From Nostoc commune NIES-4072 (GTDB lineage Bacteria > Cyanobacteriota > Cyanobacteriia > Cyanobacteriales > Nostocaceae): DNA of 64,000 nucleotides. Made by a program: the position numbers and the translations under genes. Below are positions 40,272 through 49,024 of the stretch, in pieces. How positions within the stretch are numbered: position 1 is the first letter of the stretch; each line of letters opens with the position of its first letter. Under the pieces are notes generated by a model. That model saw only the letters and a list, made by a program, of their open reading frames with translations, had not been told where the DNA came from and did not search any database. The stretch covers positions 4,875,212-4,939,211 of the forward strand of contig NZ_BDUD01000001.1 in the NCBI RefSeq assembly GCF_003113895.1. Direction: 5' to 3'.

Positions 40272-42599
40272 TTATGAGATAGTTTTTGGTTGAAAGTTAC
40301 GCAATCTGAGGGCATTGCTAACAACAGAGAGCGAAGAAAGAGCCATCGCAGCCCCGGCGATAATTGGATTGAGTAACCAACCAAAGATGGGGAACAAAAT
40401 TCCAGCCGCAATGGGAATACCAATAACGTTGTAAATAAAGGCAAAGAAGAGATTTTGCCTGATATTGTTGATGGTGGCGCGACTAAGTTGAATTGCTGTG
40501 ACAATTCCTTGCAAATCGCCAGAAATGAGGGTGATATCACTAGCTGCGATCGCTACATCTGTTCCCGTCCCAATAGCAATTCCCACATCAGCTTGTGCTA
40601 GGGCTGGGGCATCATTTATACCATCGCCTACCATTGCAACAAGGGATTGGGGATTGGGTACTGGGTATTGGGTATTGGGAAGAATTTTCCCTAGTCCCCA
40701 GTCCCTAGTCCCCAGTCCCCCTTTCTGAAGAGATTGGATAATCGCTGCTTTTTGATCTGGGCGGACTTCGGCAAAGATTCGCTGGATGCCAACTTGTCTT
40801 GCGATCGCATCAGCAGTTTTACGATTATCTCCGGTAAGCATTACTACTTCTAAACCTAACTTCTGTAAGGCTTTCACTACTGCTGTTGAGGAAGGTTTGA
40901 GGGCATCGGCAATACCCATTACCCCTTGTAGTTCGCCATCTACAGCAATCAAAATTACTGTTTTACCAGCCGCTTCCCAGTCATCTTTATACTGCTGGAG
41001 ACTTACGGTGTTAATTCCAAGTTCTGTTAACCAGCGTTGTGTACCAATTTGCACAAGCTGATTTGAAACAACTCCTTGAACACCACTACCTGCATTAGCC
41101 TGAAAGTTCTTTACTTCTGTTAAACTCACTTCTTGAGATTGGGCATATTTCACCACTGCTGCCGCTAAAGGATGCTCAGAATTATATTCTACCGTTGCTG
41201 CTAACTGTAAAAGCTTGATTTCATTACCATTAGCTGTGCCATTGATAGTTACAAAGTCTGTAACAGTGGGTTTACCCTGAGTCAAAGTGCCAGTTTTATC
41301 TAGAACGATGGTTTGAATTTTGTGTGCTAGTTCTAAACTGTCCGCGCCTTTAATCAAAATGCCATTTTCTGCACCTTTGCCTGTCCCCACCATTACAGAA
41401 GTGGGGGTAGCTAAACCCAAAGCACAGGGACAAGCGATAATTAATACACCTACCGTTGTCATTGTTGCTAGGGTAAGGTTGCCAGTGAAATTAAACCAAA
41501 TGACGAAAGTGGCGATTGCGATCGCAATCACAGCTGGTACAAACCATCCTGTAACTTGATCTGCCAAACGCTGAATTGGTGCTTTAGAACCCTGTGCTTG
41601 TTGCACTAGTTTGACAATTTGAGCCAAAAACGTATCATTTCCGACTCGTGTCACCCGGAACTGAAACGCACCCGCACCGTTAATTGTCGCCCCAATCACC
41701 TCATCTCCTGGCTGCTTTTTGACTGGCAAACTTTCACCCGTCACCATCGCTTCATCTACTGTCGAAGCACCTGTAATCACTTCACCATCTACAGGAATCT
41801 TTTCACCAGGACGCACCAAAATCACATCATTAATTCTGACTTCGGCGATGGGAAGATCAATTTCTATTCCATTACGGATGACTCTGGCATCTTTAGCTTG
41901 CAATCCGATGAGTTTGCGGATGGCTTCAGAAGTTTGTCCCCTAGCGCGATTTTCCAGCAACCGTCCTAATAAAATTAAGGTAATGACAATGGCTGCAACT
42001 TCATAATAAACATGAGGTATCAAGCCCTGAACAATAAAAAATTTCGGGAAAACAGTGACAAACAAAGAATATAGATACGCTGCACTTGTACCCAAAGCAA
42101 TTAATGTGTCCATCGTTGCTGTATGGCGCTTGAGGGATTTCCAGCCATTGCGGTAAAAAGATCCACCACACCAGAAGACGACGGGAGTTGTCAGCACTAA
42201 CTGTATCCAAGGATTTTGTAAGAAGCTTGGAATTAAGGGCAAGTTCAACCCAGTCATCATGGGCAACGACCCTAAAAATAGGAAAATGCTGATAATACCT
42301 CCCACTGTTACCTTGAGGGAGAGTTCGCTCTGTAATGCTTGCCTACTAGCTTTCTCTGCATCATCTTCTTCGGTGAGCAATTCTTCTTGGAGTGAGTAAG
42401 AAGAGTATCCCGCAGATGCGATCGCACTTTGGATTTTCTCTAAATTGGTTAGAGAGCGATCGTACTTGATGGCAACTTGTTCTGCTCCAAAGTTAACGTT
42501 GCAGTCCTTTACCCCAGGAACAGAGCGAATTGCCTTTTCGATGTTGTTGGCGCAAGCAGCGCAACTCATGCCTCGAAGTTTGAGTGTGAGAGTATCCAT
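40272..42599 (-). CDS. copA: Copper-translocating P-type ATPase with an in-frame repeat insert
   Basis: A 775-residue P1B ATPase. Domains in order: HMA ([11 protein letters not shown]), paired helices, actuator TGES, the CPC ion site ([13 protein letters not shown]), DKTGT phosphorylation site, SEHPLA (N-domain HP motif), MLTGDN, and [12 protein letters not shown]7/TM8 carry YN ([13 protein letters not shown]) and MALSSLS, the Cu(I) pattern. A 28-residue stretch ([16 protein letters not shown] and on) between IIQSLQ and VAMVGDG is encoded by tandem heptamers at 40641-40724; relatives have only two to four residues there. The rest is intact, so the enzyme may still work. It is part of a cluster with the HMA protein and the small membrane protein, probably under MerR control. 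Confidence 0.93.
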   Translation of the reverse strand: MDTLTLKLRGMSCAACANNIEKAIRSVPGVKDCNVNFGAEQVAIKYDRSLTNLEKIQSAIASAGYSSYSLQEELLTEEDDAEKASRQALQSELSLKVTVGGIISIFLFLGSLPMMTGLNLPLIPSFLQNPWIQLVLTTPVVFWCGGSFYRNGWKSLKRHTATMDTLIALGTSAAYLYSLFVTVFPKFFIVQGLIPHVYYEVAAIVITLILLGRLLENRARGQTSEAIRKLIGLQAKDARVIRNGIEIDLPIAEVRINDVILVRPGEKIPVDGEVITGASTVDEAMVTGESLPVKKQPGDEVIGATINGAGAFQFRVTRVGNDTFLAQIVKLVQQAQGSKAPIQRLADQVTGWFVPAVIAIAIATFVIWFNFTGNLTLATMTTVGVLIIACPCALGLATPTSVMVGTGKGAENGILIKGADSLELAHKIQTIVLDKTGTLTQGKPTVTDFVTINGTANGNEIKLLQLAATVEYNSEHPLAAAVVKYAQSQEVSLTEVKNFQANAGSGVQGVVSNQLVQIGTQRWLTELGINTVSLQQYKDDWEAAGKTVILIAVDGELQGVMGIADALKPSSTAVVKALQKLGLEVVMLTGDNRKTADAIARQVGIQRIFAEVRPDQKAAIIQSLQKGGLGTRDWGLGKILPNTQYPVPNPQSLVAMVGDGINDAPALAQADVGIAIGTGTDVAIAASDITLISGDLQGIVTAIQLSRATINNIRQNLFFAFIYNVIGIPIAAGILFPIFGWLLNPIIAGAAMALSSLSVVSNALRLRNFQPKTIS
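40641..40724. repeat. 84-base heptamer repeat inside copA
   Basis: Twelve imperfect heptamers in two opposed blocks (GGGTATTGGGTATTGGG at one side, CCCTAGTCCCCAGTCCC at the other). Twelve times seven is divisible by three, so the copA frame survives. The same repeat type fills 42601-42652 outside the gene. Confidence 0.85.
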
Positions 42600-42600
42600 G

Positions 42601-42652
42601 CTGGGTATTGGGTATTAGGAATTGGGAATTAGAGATTGGGGATTAGGGACTC
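42601..42652. repeat. GGGTATT-type heptamer tandem repeat
   Basis: About seven degenerate heptamers (GGGTATTGGGTATTAGGAAT and on) between the HMA gene and copA. Confidence 0.75.
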
Positions 42653-42707
42653 GTTCATTCACTTCAAAACTTCAAATCTCCAGTACCCAGCCCCCAATCC
42701 CCTTTCT

Positions 42708-42902
42708 TTAAGCAACTGGATAGCCAGCAGCAGCTAATGCTTCCTTAATTGCTGTTTCTGATGCTTGAGTTTCTACACTGACAAGCTTGGTTGTTGGATC
42801 AGCCTGAACGCTAGCATTGGCATCGACAGCCTGAAGTGCTTTGGTGATGGTGCTTGCACAAGCAGAACAAGCCATGTTAGGAACTGTGAGTTGGAGAGTC
42901 AT
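42708..42902 (-). CDS. HMA-domain copper chaperone (Atx1/CopZ-like)
   Basis: A 64-residue single heavy-metal-associated domain. The metal site is MACSACA (MxCxxC) near residue 10, and the fold pattern ends EALAAAGYPVA. It should carry Cu(I) to the ATPase encoded next to it, as CopZ/Atx1 proteins do. ATG 42902 (MTLQLTVP) is the natural start; the frame extends 14 residues upstream without conservation. It is the first gene after the MerR-type promoter at 42982-43013. Confidence 0.88.
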   Translation of the reverse strand: MTLQLTVPNMACSACASTITKALQAVDANASVQADPTTKLVSVETQASETAIKEALAAAGYPVA

Positions 42903-42981
42903 AGATTTACGGGATAGAGTGGATGACTGAGGGAAATCTGTCAACAGTCAGAAATAACTAGTTGAGAGTCGCCTTGAATTT

Positions 42982-43014
42982 ATCCTAGACTCTCTAGCCG
43001 GCTGGAGAGTCTAG
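42982..43014 (-). promoter_or_regulatory. MerR-type promoter/operator of the copper cluster
   Basis: A 30-base dyad (42985-43014) with 14 of 15 matching positions per arm: CTAGACTCTCTAGCC and GGCTGGAGAGTCTAG. On the minus strand it is framed by a -35-like TAGACT (43008-43013) and a -10-like TAGGAT (42982-42987) exactly 20 bases apart. MerR-family promoters have overlong 19-20 base spacers with a GACTC-type dyad in them. It lies about 80 bases upstream of the HMA gene. Confidence 0.7.
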
Positions 43015-43440
43015 AGAATTTTAAAAGTTTTTCGCTAAACTTCAAATTTCTTTACAGGTGTAGTACATCAACTGCTAAAAATACAAAACACTACAAGAGA
43101 CTTGTTTTCTAATGTGTGTTATTAAGGCTATATAACCCATTGTTTTTCCTATAATTCTGGGAAAACGACCGTCCGCACCACTTGAGACGCGGCTGCTGAA
43201 CCAAGTCTCCTCAATACGGTTCGGTTAAAGGGCAAAGGGAAAAGGGGAAAGGTTTTCAATACATCCTTTACCCTTTACCCCTTACCCTTTCCCCAGACCA
43301 CAAGGAAAGTGAAAAATGCTTATCCGAACCGTATTGGAAGTGCAGCGAGTTGATAAAGTTGAAAATCGCCCACTTGCGCACGCTTGCAGAGTGCGCGAGG
43401 GACAGCTAGCTTTTATGATTCACTCTCAACCGCAGAGGTG
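43015..43440. other. Spacer between the copper promoter and the rtcB remnant
   Basis: Nothing gene-like. It includes the element at 43212-43336; the remainder is AT-rich. Confidence 0.4.
43212..43336. repeat. MITE-like element, family B, copy 1
   Basis: Ends CAATACGGTTCGGTTAA and the inverse of TTATCCGAACCGTATTG; interior is a purine/pyrimidine hairpin (AAAGGGAAAAGGGGAAAGG / CCTTTACCCTTTACCCC). Copy 2 is at 62946-63047. Confidence 0.75.
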
Positions 43441-43625
43441 CATCTCAAAGTGAGGCGGAACTGGGATTAATCGGAGTAGACTGCATCACCCTGCGTCAAG
43501 AGCGCCGAATTGAAGAAGCACCCTTTGCCTACAAACCGATTCAGTCTGTGATTGATGTGCAGGTTGAAGCAGAAATGGTAGACGTTGTGGCGCGGTTAAG
43601 TCCAGTGTTGACCTTTAAGGCGTAG
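43440..43625 (+). pseudogene. 3' remnant of an RtcB-family RNA ligase gene
   Basis: About 60 codons ending at TAG 43623-43625. The tail reads APFAYKPIQSVIDVQVEAEM then VDVVARLSPVLTFKA, the characteristic C-terminus of RtcB (EAP-x-AYK, ARLxPxLTxK). Everything before about 43440 is missing, including the catalytic histidine region. Not functional. Confidence 0.7.
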
Positions 43626-43640
43626 CCCCTAAATAAAAAG

Positions 43641-43660
43641 CCCCTGGTCAACACCAGGGG
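43641..43660 (-). terminator. Minus-strand intrinsic terminator 1
   Basis: On the minus strand CCCCTGGT pairs with ACCAGGGG and is followed by CTTTTTATTT. No minus-strand protein gene precedes it. Confidence 0.7.
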
Positions 43661-44011
43661 TATCCATCTTTATTCCCTGATATCAGGATCGCATCTATGG
43701 AGCCATTGGAAATCCGGACGATGCAATTACCGCATAAAGTTGATGATTATTCTGCAACCAGCTAGTTATACCAATTCACGAAAATCTTGGTACATATAGT
43801 AGATTTATCGTAGGGGGATGGTATTGCCCATTGGTGTCAACTTAACGCGAAACGAGCGGTTAGAAATCGCTTTTGGGCGCATCCTAGTTTTTATTATTCG
43901 ATGAAATATTAAAATTTAATATGTTATTGCGTTTGCAATGACGGAAGATTGTTACATTTTGCAAAAGTGGGATGCTCCCGATGCTTTTTCCTCTTCATTT
44001 GATCAGAAAAA

Positions 44012-44034
44012 AGGTTTAGCGCTCACCTAAACCT
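44012..44034 (-). terminator. Minus-strand intrinsic terminator 2
   Basis: On the minus strand AGGTTTAG pairs with CTAAACCT (7-base loop), followed by TTTTTTCT. Confidence 0.75.
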
Positions 44035-44150
44035 CTAGATATTTAGTACTTAGGCACAGTTCCCAAATTCATTTAAACTTACTTTCTAGCAGTTCATCTT
44101 GCTATAGACTGTATCCAAATATTCTGAAGATTTATAGATAATTACTTAAT
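44012..44150 (-). ncRNA. Candidate small RNA, unit 2
   Basis: A 38-base core (plus-strand 44091-44128) lies 56 bases upstream of terminator 2 in the minus direction. It matches the core of unit 1 at 33 of 38 positions. The only frames present are a few codons long. The transcription start is unknown; the upper boundary is a guess. Confidence 0.4.
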
Positions 44151-44163
44151 CAGTCATAATAAA

Positions 44164-44184
44164 AGGCTTGGATAAACCAAGCCT
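44164..44184 (-). terminator. Minus-strand intrinsic terminator 3
   Basis: On the minus strand AGGCTTGG pairs with CCAAGCCT (5-base loop), followed by TTTATTATG. Confidence 0.7.
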
Positions 44185-44300
44185 CTATATATACCAAGCA
44201 TTTACTACACCAAGATTAATTTAGACTGATCCTTGTTTTAGTTCATCTTACTTTAGGCTGTATCTAAATATTCTAAAAGCTGATATAGCACTGGCTCCCT
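44164..44300 (-). ncRNA. Candidate small RNA, unit 1
   Basis: Core at plus-strand 44240-44277, 55 bases upstream of terminator 3: the same spacing as in unit 2. A diverged third core (44930-44950) lies 48 bases upstream of terminator 5. Boundaries are estimated. Confidence 0.4.
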
Positions 44301-44383
44301 TTAAGAGATGACTTGAAGAGTCAATTTATCTCTATTCCGATGAGAGTTTATCTTTGACTTATCTGAGTTTTGCTAAAGAAAGA

Positions 44384-44403
44384 CCCTGGAATAATATCCA
44401 GGG
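44384..44403 (-). terminator. Minus-strand intrinsic terminator 4
   Basis: On the minus strand CCCTGGA pairs with TCCAGGG (6-base loop), followed by TCTTTCTTT. No similar core is obvious upstream of it; MITE copy 3 lies about 120 bases upstream in that direction. Confidence 0.6.
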
Positions 44404-44523
44404 CACATACACGTTTTTCAGGCATTAACAGGCTGAATAATAACTTTGTAAAATAGTTATTTCTACTATCCATAGAATGATACGAATATTGAGCTATATA
44501 TGCTACTAGTAGTTTTTTGTTGC

Positions 44524-44676
44524 TATAGGAATCCGGTTTGATTTCTGAAAATATACGTAGGATGTGTTAGCACGGAGAGTACGGCATCAAACTCGTGTTC
44601 ATAGTGCGTTACGAACTCCGTTCTAACACACTCTACAATACTTAATTTCGTTCAAAAATCAAATAGTAATCCTATA
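44524..44676. repeat. 153-bp MITE, family A, copy 3 (reverse orientation)
   Basis: Begins TATAGGAATCCGGTTTGATT and ends AAATCAAATAGTAATCCTATA read in parts; interior as in copies 1 and 2 but inverted, with a small internal substitution near the centre. Confidence 0.82.
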
Positions 44677-44858
44677 CGTCTATTTATAGATAGTATTTTA
44701 TAAAACTAACTTGGTAGAGCTTGATGATATTTCTTATTCCTTTAGCATTAGACCAAATATTCCGTAATCTAATATTAACATAAAGTTAAATTCGGAGATC
44801 GCATAAGGATTACCCTAATAATTTATAGATTTTACTTGCTTGATATTACTCATAAAAA

Positions 44859-44881
44859 AGGCATGACTAAAAGCCACACCT
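44859..44881 (-). terminator. Minus-strand intrinsic terminator 5
   Basis: On the minus strand AGGTGTGGC pairs with GTCATGCCT using several G-U pairs (5-base loop), followed by TTTTTATG. Confidence 0.6.
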
Positions 44882-45149
44882 CATAAATACCAGTGTTTTC
44901 CATAGTTATTTTAGAATTGCTTTTGTTTCAATTCATCTATCTATAATATGTTTAAAAAATAGTTATAGTCTTCAGTACCTACTAATAGAAATCCCTTAAT
45001 AGGTCGGAGGCTAACAAGTCAGAAGATAATATGAAATTGGCTTATTTACTATGTTAGCACTTGCCTCACTTGCAAAAACACTTCAAAAGTTTGAATCTTC
45101 TTTAAAGAAGGATTGTGATAAGCAACACAAACTAACGCCCCTATAAGGT

Positions 45150-45375
45150 TTAATCCTTTTCATTATCCTCTTGTGGTCGTTTAGTAGCAGTAGGATTGAC
45201 CACAGTTCCTTGGGCATCAAATGGGTAGCCACCACCTTCAGGGAGAATATCTTGCTTACTGTGAGATCAGTAGCAGTATAAATCTGTCCGTTATCATGGC
45301 TATGTTTGATGGAAGCGCTTTTATGGCTGGCATGACCGTTTGGTATGACTTTATCCTTAATTAGTGAATCTTCAA
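45150..45375 (-). pseudogene. Frameshifted remnant of an unknown small protein
   Basis: Minus-strand DNA reads KDKVIPNGHASHKSASIKHS and HDNGQIYTATDLTVS in one frame, then DILPEGGGYPFDAQGTVVNP and TATKRPQEDNEKD in another, ending at TAA 45150-45152. One shift near 45258 joins them. There is no ATG start. Both halves look coding. Family not recognised; it lies just downstream of the receiver-kinase gene. Confidence 0.45.
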
Positions 45376-45423
45376 TATTTAATCCAAAATTTAAAATCTA
45401 AAATCTAAAATTCAGTGAAGGAC

Positions 45424-46548
45424 TTAAATGTTTTTAGGTAGTTGCATAGTGAACAAACTACCTTTACCTAGTTCAGATGTTACCTTAATAGTTCCTGCGT
45501 GCGCTTCTATAATCCGGTGGGATAGATGTAGCCCTAAACCACTACCTGAGCGTTTATGTTTGCCTTGGCGAAATCGCTCGAAAATTGTTGCCTGATCTTC
45601 GGGGGCAATCCCATATCCTGTATCTTGGATCTCGATTGTTACCGAATCTGTATTTTCTGAATTAAGTGGTGTTTCAAAAATGCGGATTGTGATGCCTCCT
45701 GTATCTGTAAATTTGATGGCATTTGCAATCAGGTTGTTTATCACTCGCCGTAGTTCCAAGCGATCGCCCATAATAATACCCGCATTTTTACCCTGTGGAT
45801 CTAATTCACGGGTGTCTATTTTCAGAGTCAAACCTTTTTCACTAGTGAGAGGACTTAGTTCGCTGACTACTTCTTGAGATATCTCACGTAAATCGCATTC
45901 TTCCCAATTCAACGTTTTTTTACCTGCCTCGAACCGATAGACTTCAAGGAGGGTGTTTACCATGTCCATCAAATTTTGGTTACTGCGAATCATAACTGCG
46001 ATCGCCTGTTTCATTTCCGGCGAAATTTTGCAGAATGTTTCCATTTCAAACAAATTCAACATGCGATCGGCCGCTACCAAAGGAGTTCGCAAATCATGAG
46101 TCAAACGAGAAACAAAGTCCTCCCGTTGGCGGGCCATTTTTTGTTGTTCGTCCAAACTGTGCTTAAGACGCAACAGCGATCGCACCCTCGCCAATAGTTC
46201 ATCAGTATCAAATGGCTTACGAATGAAATCGTCAGCACCAGCATCTAAACCTTCGACAACACTAGATTCGTGAAAGGCAGTAATCAGCAGAATTGGAATA
46301 TAACTAATTGCTGGGTTATTCCGAATCCGACGTGTGACTTCATAACCATCTATCCCTGGCATCATCACATCTAAAAGAATCAGATCGGGTGGAGCTTTTT
46401 CAACTTCCCGCAAAGCCTTTATTCCATCTGAAACCAAATGAATTTCATACCCCTCACTTTCTAAAATTGCTTGAACCAAAATGAGATTATCTGGAGTATC
46501 GTCAACTGCTAAGATGCGATAAATTTTATTATTTTCAACTACAGACAT
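45424..46548 (-). CDS. Receiver-histidine kinase hybrid
   Basis: A 374-residue soluble signalling protein. Residues about 11-125 are a receiver domain (RILAVDDTPDNLILVQAILE, phosphoacceptor Asp in LILLDVMMPG, Lys in FIRKPF). Then a HisKA dimerisation domain with FVSRLTHDLRTPL (His about 161), and an ATP-binding domain with NLIANAIKFTD (N box), DTGYGIAPED (G1), SGSGLGLHLSHRI (G2). No sensor or membrane part. It is 36 bases downstream of a second receiver-kinase gene on the same strand, so they form an operon and probably a phosphorelay. Input unknown. Confidence 0.92.
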   Translation of the reverse strand: MSVVENNKIYRILAVDDTPDNLILVQAILESEGYEIHLVSDGIKALREVEKAPPDLILLDVMMPGIDGYEVTRRIRNNPAISYIPILLITAFHESSVVEGLDAGADDFIRKPFDTDELLARVRSLLRLKHSLDEQQKMARQREDFVSRLTHDLRTPLVAADRMLNLFEMETFCKISPEMKQAIAVMIRSNQNLMDMVNTLLEVYRFEAGKKTLNWEECDLREISQEVVSELSPLTSEKGLTLKIDTRELDPQGKNAGIIMGDRLELRRVINNLIANAIKFTDTGGITIRIFETPLNSENTDSVTIEIQDTGYGIAPEDQATIFERFRQGKHKRSGSGLGLHLSHRIIEAHAGTIKVTSELGKGSLFTMQLPKNI

Positions 46549-46584
46549 AATTTATCAACTTTTATCAGTTTTTTTGAAAGTAAT

Positions 46585-47916
46585 TTATAGTTTAAATTTA
46601 TGACATCCTATTGATGCTTGCCTAGCTTCATAAGATGAATGATGTGGATTTTTAGTAGACCCAAAAACCCGTTCGCCATCTACCTGTAGAGGTACATTGG
46701 CTCCTACAGGTGATAATGTAATTTGACGCGGCAATTCGATTTTAAAGGTTGAACCAACCCCTAATCTGCTCTCAAGAAATATTTTGCCGCCCATCATTCG
46801 CACTAGTGAATCTATAATTGCCAAACCCAAACCTGTACCTGGATATTTCCGAGTAAGAGTTTGATCGACTTGTCGAAATGCTTCAAAAATACGTTTAAAA
46901 TCTTTGGATGCTATACCAATACCTGTATCCCGAACAATAATTGTGACTCGATTTGCAGGTAGTTCTTTAACTTCAACGCAAACTTCACCAGACTCTGTGA
47001 ACTTAATAGCGTTGGAGAGCAGGTTAATTAAAATCTGTTTGACGCGAACTGGATCATTAAATACTAAAGGATTTTGCAGATCGATTTGCACTAACAATGA
47101 GAGGTTTTTGGCGTCAGCTAGGGAACGCATTTCATTTACAGCAAGATTTATTACCTTTGAAACATCAAAATTTTCTGCTTTTAAGTCTAATCGTCCTGTT
47201 TCCAGCTTGGAAAAGTCAAGAACTTCATTGACTAGCATCAGCAAATGTTTTCCATTATTCAAGATGCGCTCAACCATATCTGCTTGCTGGTGCGTTAGTT
47301 GACCGAACTTAGGACGCAGCAGTATTTGCGAAAAACCAATAATCGCATTCATCGGCGTTCTAAGTTCATGAGACATAGTTGCCAAAAAATGCGATTTTAG
47401 CACTGATGCTTCTGATAACTTGAAGTTTTGCATTTGCAGCTGTTGCTGTTGTCTCTCCAATTCTTGGTTCTTACGAATAAGTTGTTCATGACTTTCTCTA
47501 AGCTGGTCTTTTGCCAAAGCTACTTGTATTTCAGCCCGATAAACCCGAATCGCACTCCGCAAAACTTGTGCCAAGTTTTCTGGAGATATTCTAGACTTAG
47601 AGAGATAGTCTGTAGCACCAGTTTTTAATAATTGGGCAGCAGTTTGTTGATCTTCTTGATCAGTTAGGACTACTAAAGGAACTTTAATTTCCGAAGAACG
47701 TAACTGTTGAATTAAGGTTAGTCCATCCTGATCTAGTAAGCGATAGCCGAGGAAAACACAATCATAAGCAGTAGTGCTTAAAATAGAAAACGCATTATTG
47801 CCATCGGCTACTTCAGATAGTTCCATTTGAATACCTGCTTTAGTCAAGGCACAACGGACTGCAATCCGGTCTACTTCATCATCATCTACAACCAAAATTT
47901 TCAGCGTATCTTCCAT
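46585..47916 (-). CDS. Receiver-histidine kinase hybrid lacking the receiver phosphoacceptor
   Basis: A 443-residue protein with receiver (6-125), coiled coil (about 130-175, QELERQQQQLQMQNFKL), HisKA (LATMSHELRTPMNAIIGFSQ) and ATPase domain (NLLSNAIKFTESG, DTGIGIASKD, GTGLGLAIIDSL). In the receiver the usual DYRL site reads FLGYRLLDQDG: the phosphoacceptor Asp is Gly (GGC, one transition from GAC). The acidic pair VVDDDEVD and the Lys (YLSKSR) remain. The kinase part looks functional, the receiver should not be phosphorylatable. First gene of a two-gene operon; it lies about 1.1 kb from the NarL-type regulator, divergent. Confidence 0.92.
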   Translation of the reverse strand: MEDTLKILVVDDDEVDRIAVRCALTKAGIQMELSEVADGNNAFSILSTTAYDCVFLGYRLLDQDGLTLIQQLRSSEIKVPLVVLTDQEDQQTAAQLLKTGATDYLSKSRISPENLAQVLRSAIRVYRAEIQVALAKDQLRESHEQLIRKNQELERQQQQLQMQNFKLSEASVLKSHFLATMSHELRTPMNAIIGFSQILLRPKFGQLTHQQADMVERILNNGKHLLMLVNEVLDFSKLETGRLDLKAENFDVSKVINLAVNEMRSLADAKNLSLLVQIDLQNPLVFNDPVRVKQILINLLSNAIKFTESGEVCVEVKELPANRVTIIVRDTGIGIASKDFKRIFEAFRQVDQTLTRKYPGTGLGLAIIDSLVRMMGGKIFLESRLGVGSTFKIELPRQITLSPVGANVPLQVDGERVFGSTKNPHHSSYEARQASIGCHKFKL

Positions 47917-49024
47917 CGGTTTTTATTTTTGCCGCTAAACATAGGTTGATGTATATTCCTGTTTTGAGATTATCTAACTATAAATATAAGATTTTCGGAC
48001 ATTTAGAATCTGTAACTTTATTAACTAAGGCATTTCGCACAATATTCAATACTTGTTGAGCTTTGCCATCATCTCTAGAAAGTTAAGGAAGGTCACATTG
48101 CTTTGAATTTAAAATTAAAAAATTAAAAATTATCATAAATAAATAAATTTAGAGGCTTGTGTCATGAGTCTGTTTCGGTAATTAACCAACCAAAAACTAT
48201 TGGTCTTAAGCCAGCAAACATAGCTAATTTAAAGTAAAATAAAATACTTTTGCTTGGCTTAAAACAATTGTAATTGAGTCAGCAAGCGACCGTCGTCAGC
48301 CATTGGTGAGAGTTGCATAGCATTGTTGTGTACCATAAGCTTGAGTAGTTATACTTATAAGTTTGATTGTTGTATGTAGACAAAAGTAGCTTTTTATACC
48401 TATCTTGAATTTGAAGTAATCCTACCTCCTGAGATTTCGGCAATTTCCTTAATGATCGCTAGACCCGTGTTAGTATTTCTGTGGCGATCGCAGCCTTCCA
48501 CATCCAGTGAAAAGTCACGCCAGCAAGCTTCCTACGAAGAACAACGAATTACTTTGCTGCTATTAATTCCACCAAATTTAACGTCGGCTAATTCTCTTCC
48601 ATGAGGATACCCATCAGATGGATCAATCCACTGAATCCAAAGGTTTGGTTAAAAATCACTAGAAAGTATCGTTTACTTTCTTGTAAGATAATTTTTACCT
48701 TTTGTAATTTGTCCATTTTTGTAAGCTTTATACAAGATAATAGTAATTAACTAATGGAACATGGCAATTGAGAACTGAATTTTTTGCACGGAAGGAGCAA
48801 TTTTGCATTAGCTTCAATCTTTCATACTTATTGTGCAAGTATCTATATATCTCTAGCTAGATTTATTCTCTATCTAAATGTTCAAGAATAGGAGGTTGAT
48901 TATTTCTATCGGTGGATGCAGAGTGATTGAAAGATCATCTATCTTTAGATTGGGAAAATAAAAGATAGCGCTTACAAAAAGTAATACTTTGACAGATGCA
49001 AACAGCGTAAGAGCGAGTGTAGCG
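47917..49024. other. 1.1-kb spacer between divergent signalling genes
   Basis: Mostly AT-rich. It contains the decayed kinase fragment described at 48400-48640 and the promoter regions of the two divergent signalling units. No intact gene. Confidence 0.45.
48400..48640 (-). pseudogene. Decayed histidine kinase and neighbouring coding fragments
   Basis: On the minus strand, codons near 48418-48470 read NTGLAIIKEIAEISGG, the G2 box end of a kinase ATP-binding domain. Just upstream another frame reads WIQWIDPSDGYPHGRELADV before a stop. The pieces are in different frames and lack all other motifs, so this is a degraded gene. Confidence 0.4.

Larger units (their letters stand above)
43661..45149. 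other. Gene-free stretch with serial minus-strand terminators
   Basis: No protein gene is visible. The stretch carries terminators 2-5, related 38-base core sequences, MITE copy 3 and AT-rich DNA. It is treated as a possible array of small RNA genes (see the entries below). A GGGATGCTCCC end related to the 37378 element lies near 43965-43980. Confidence 0.5.

Noticed and set aside
40498..42006. Several open frames opposite to copA
   Set aside because: They are antisense shadows of a strongly conserved ATPase gene.
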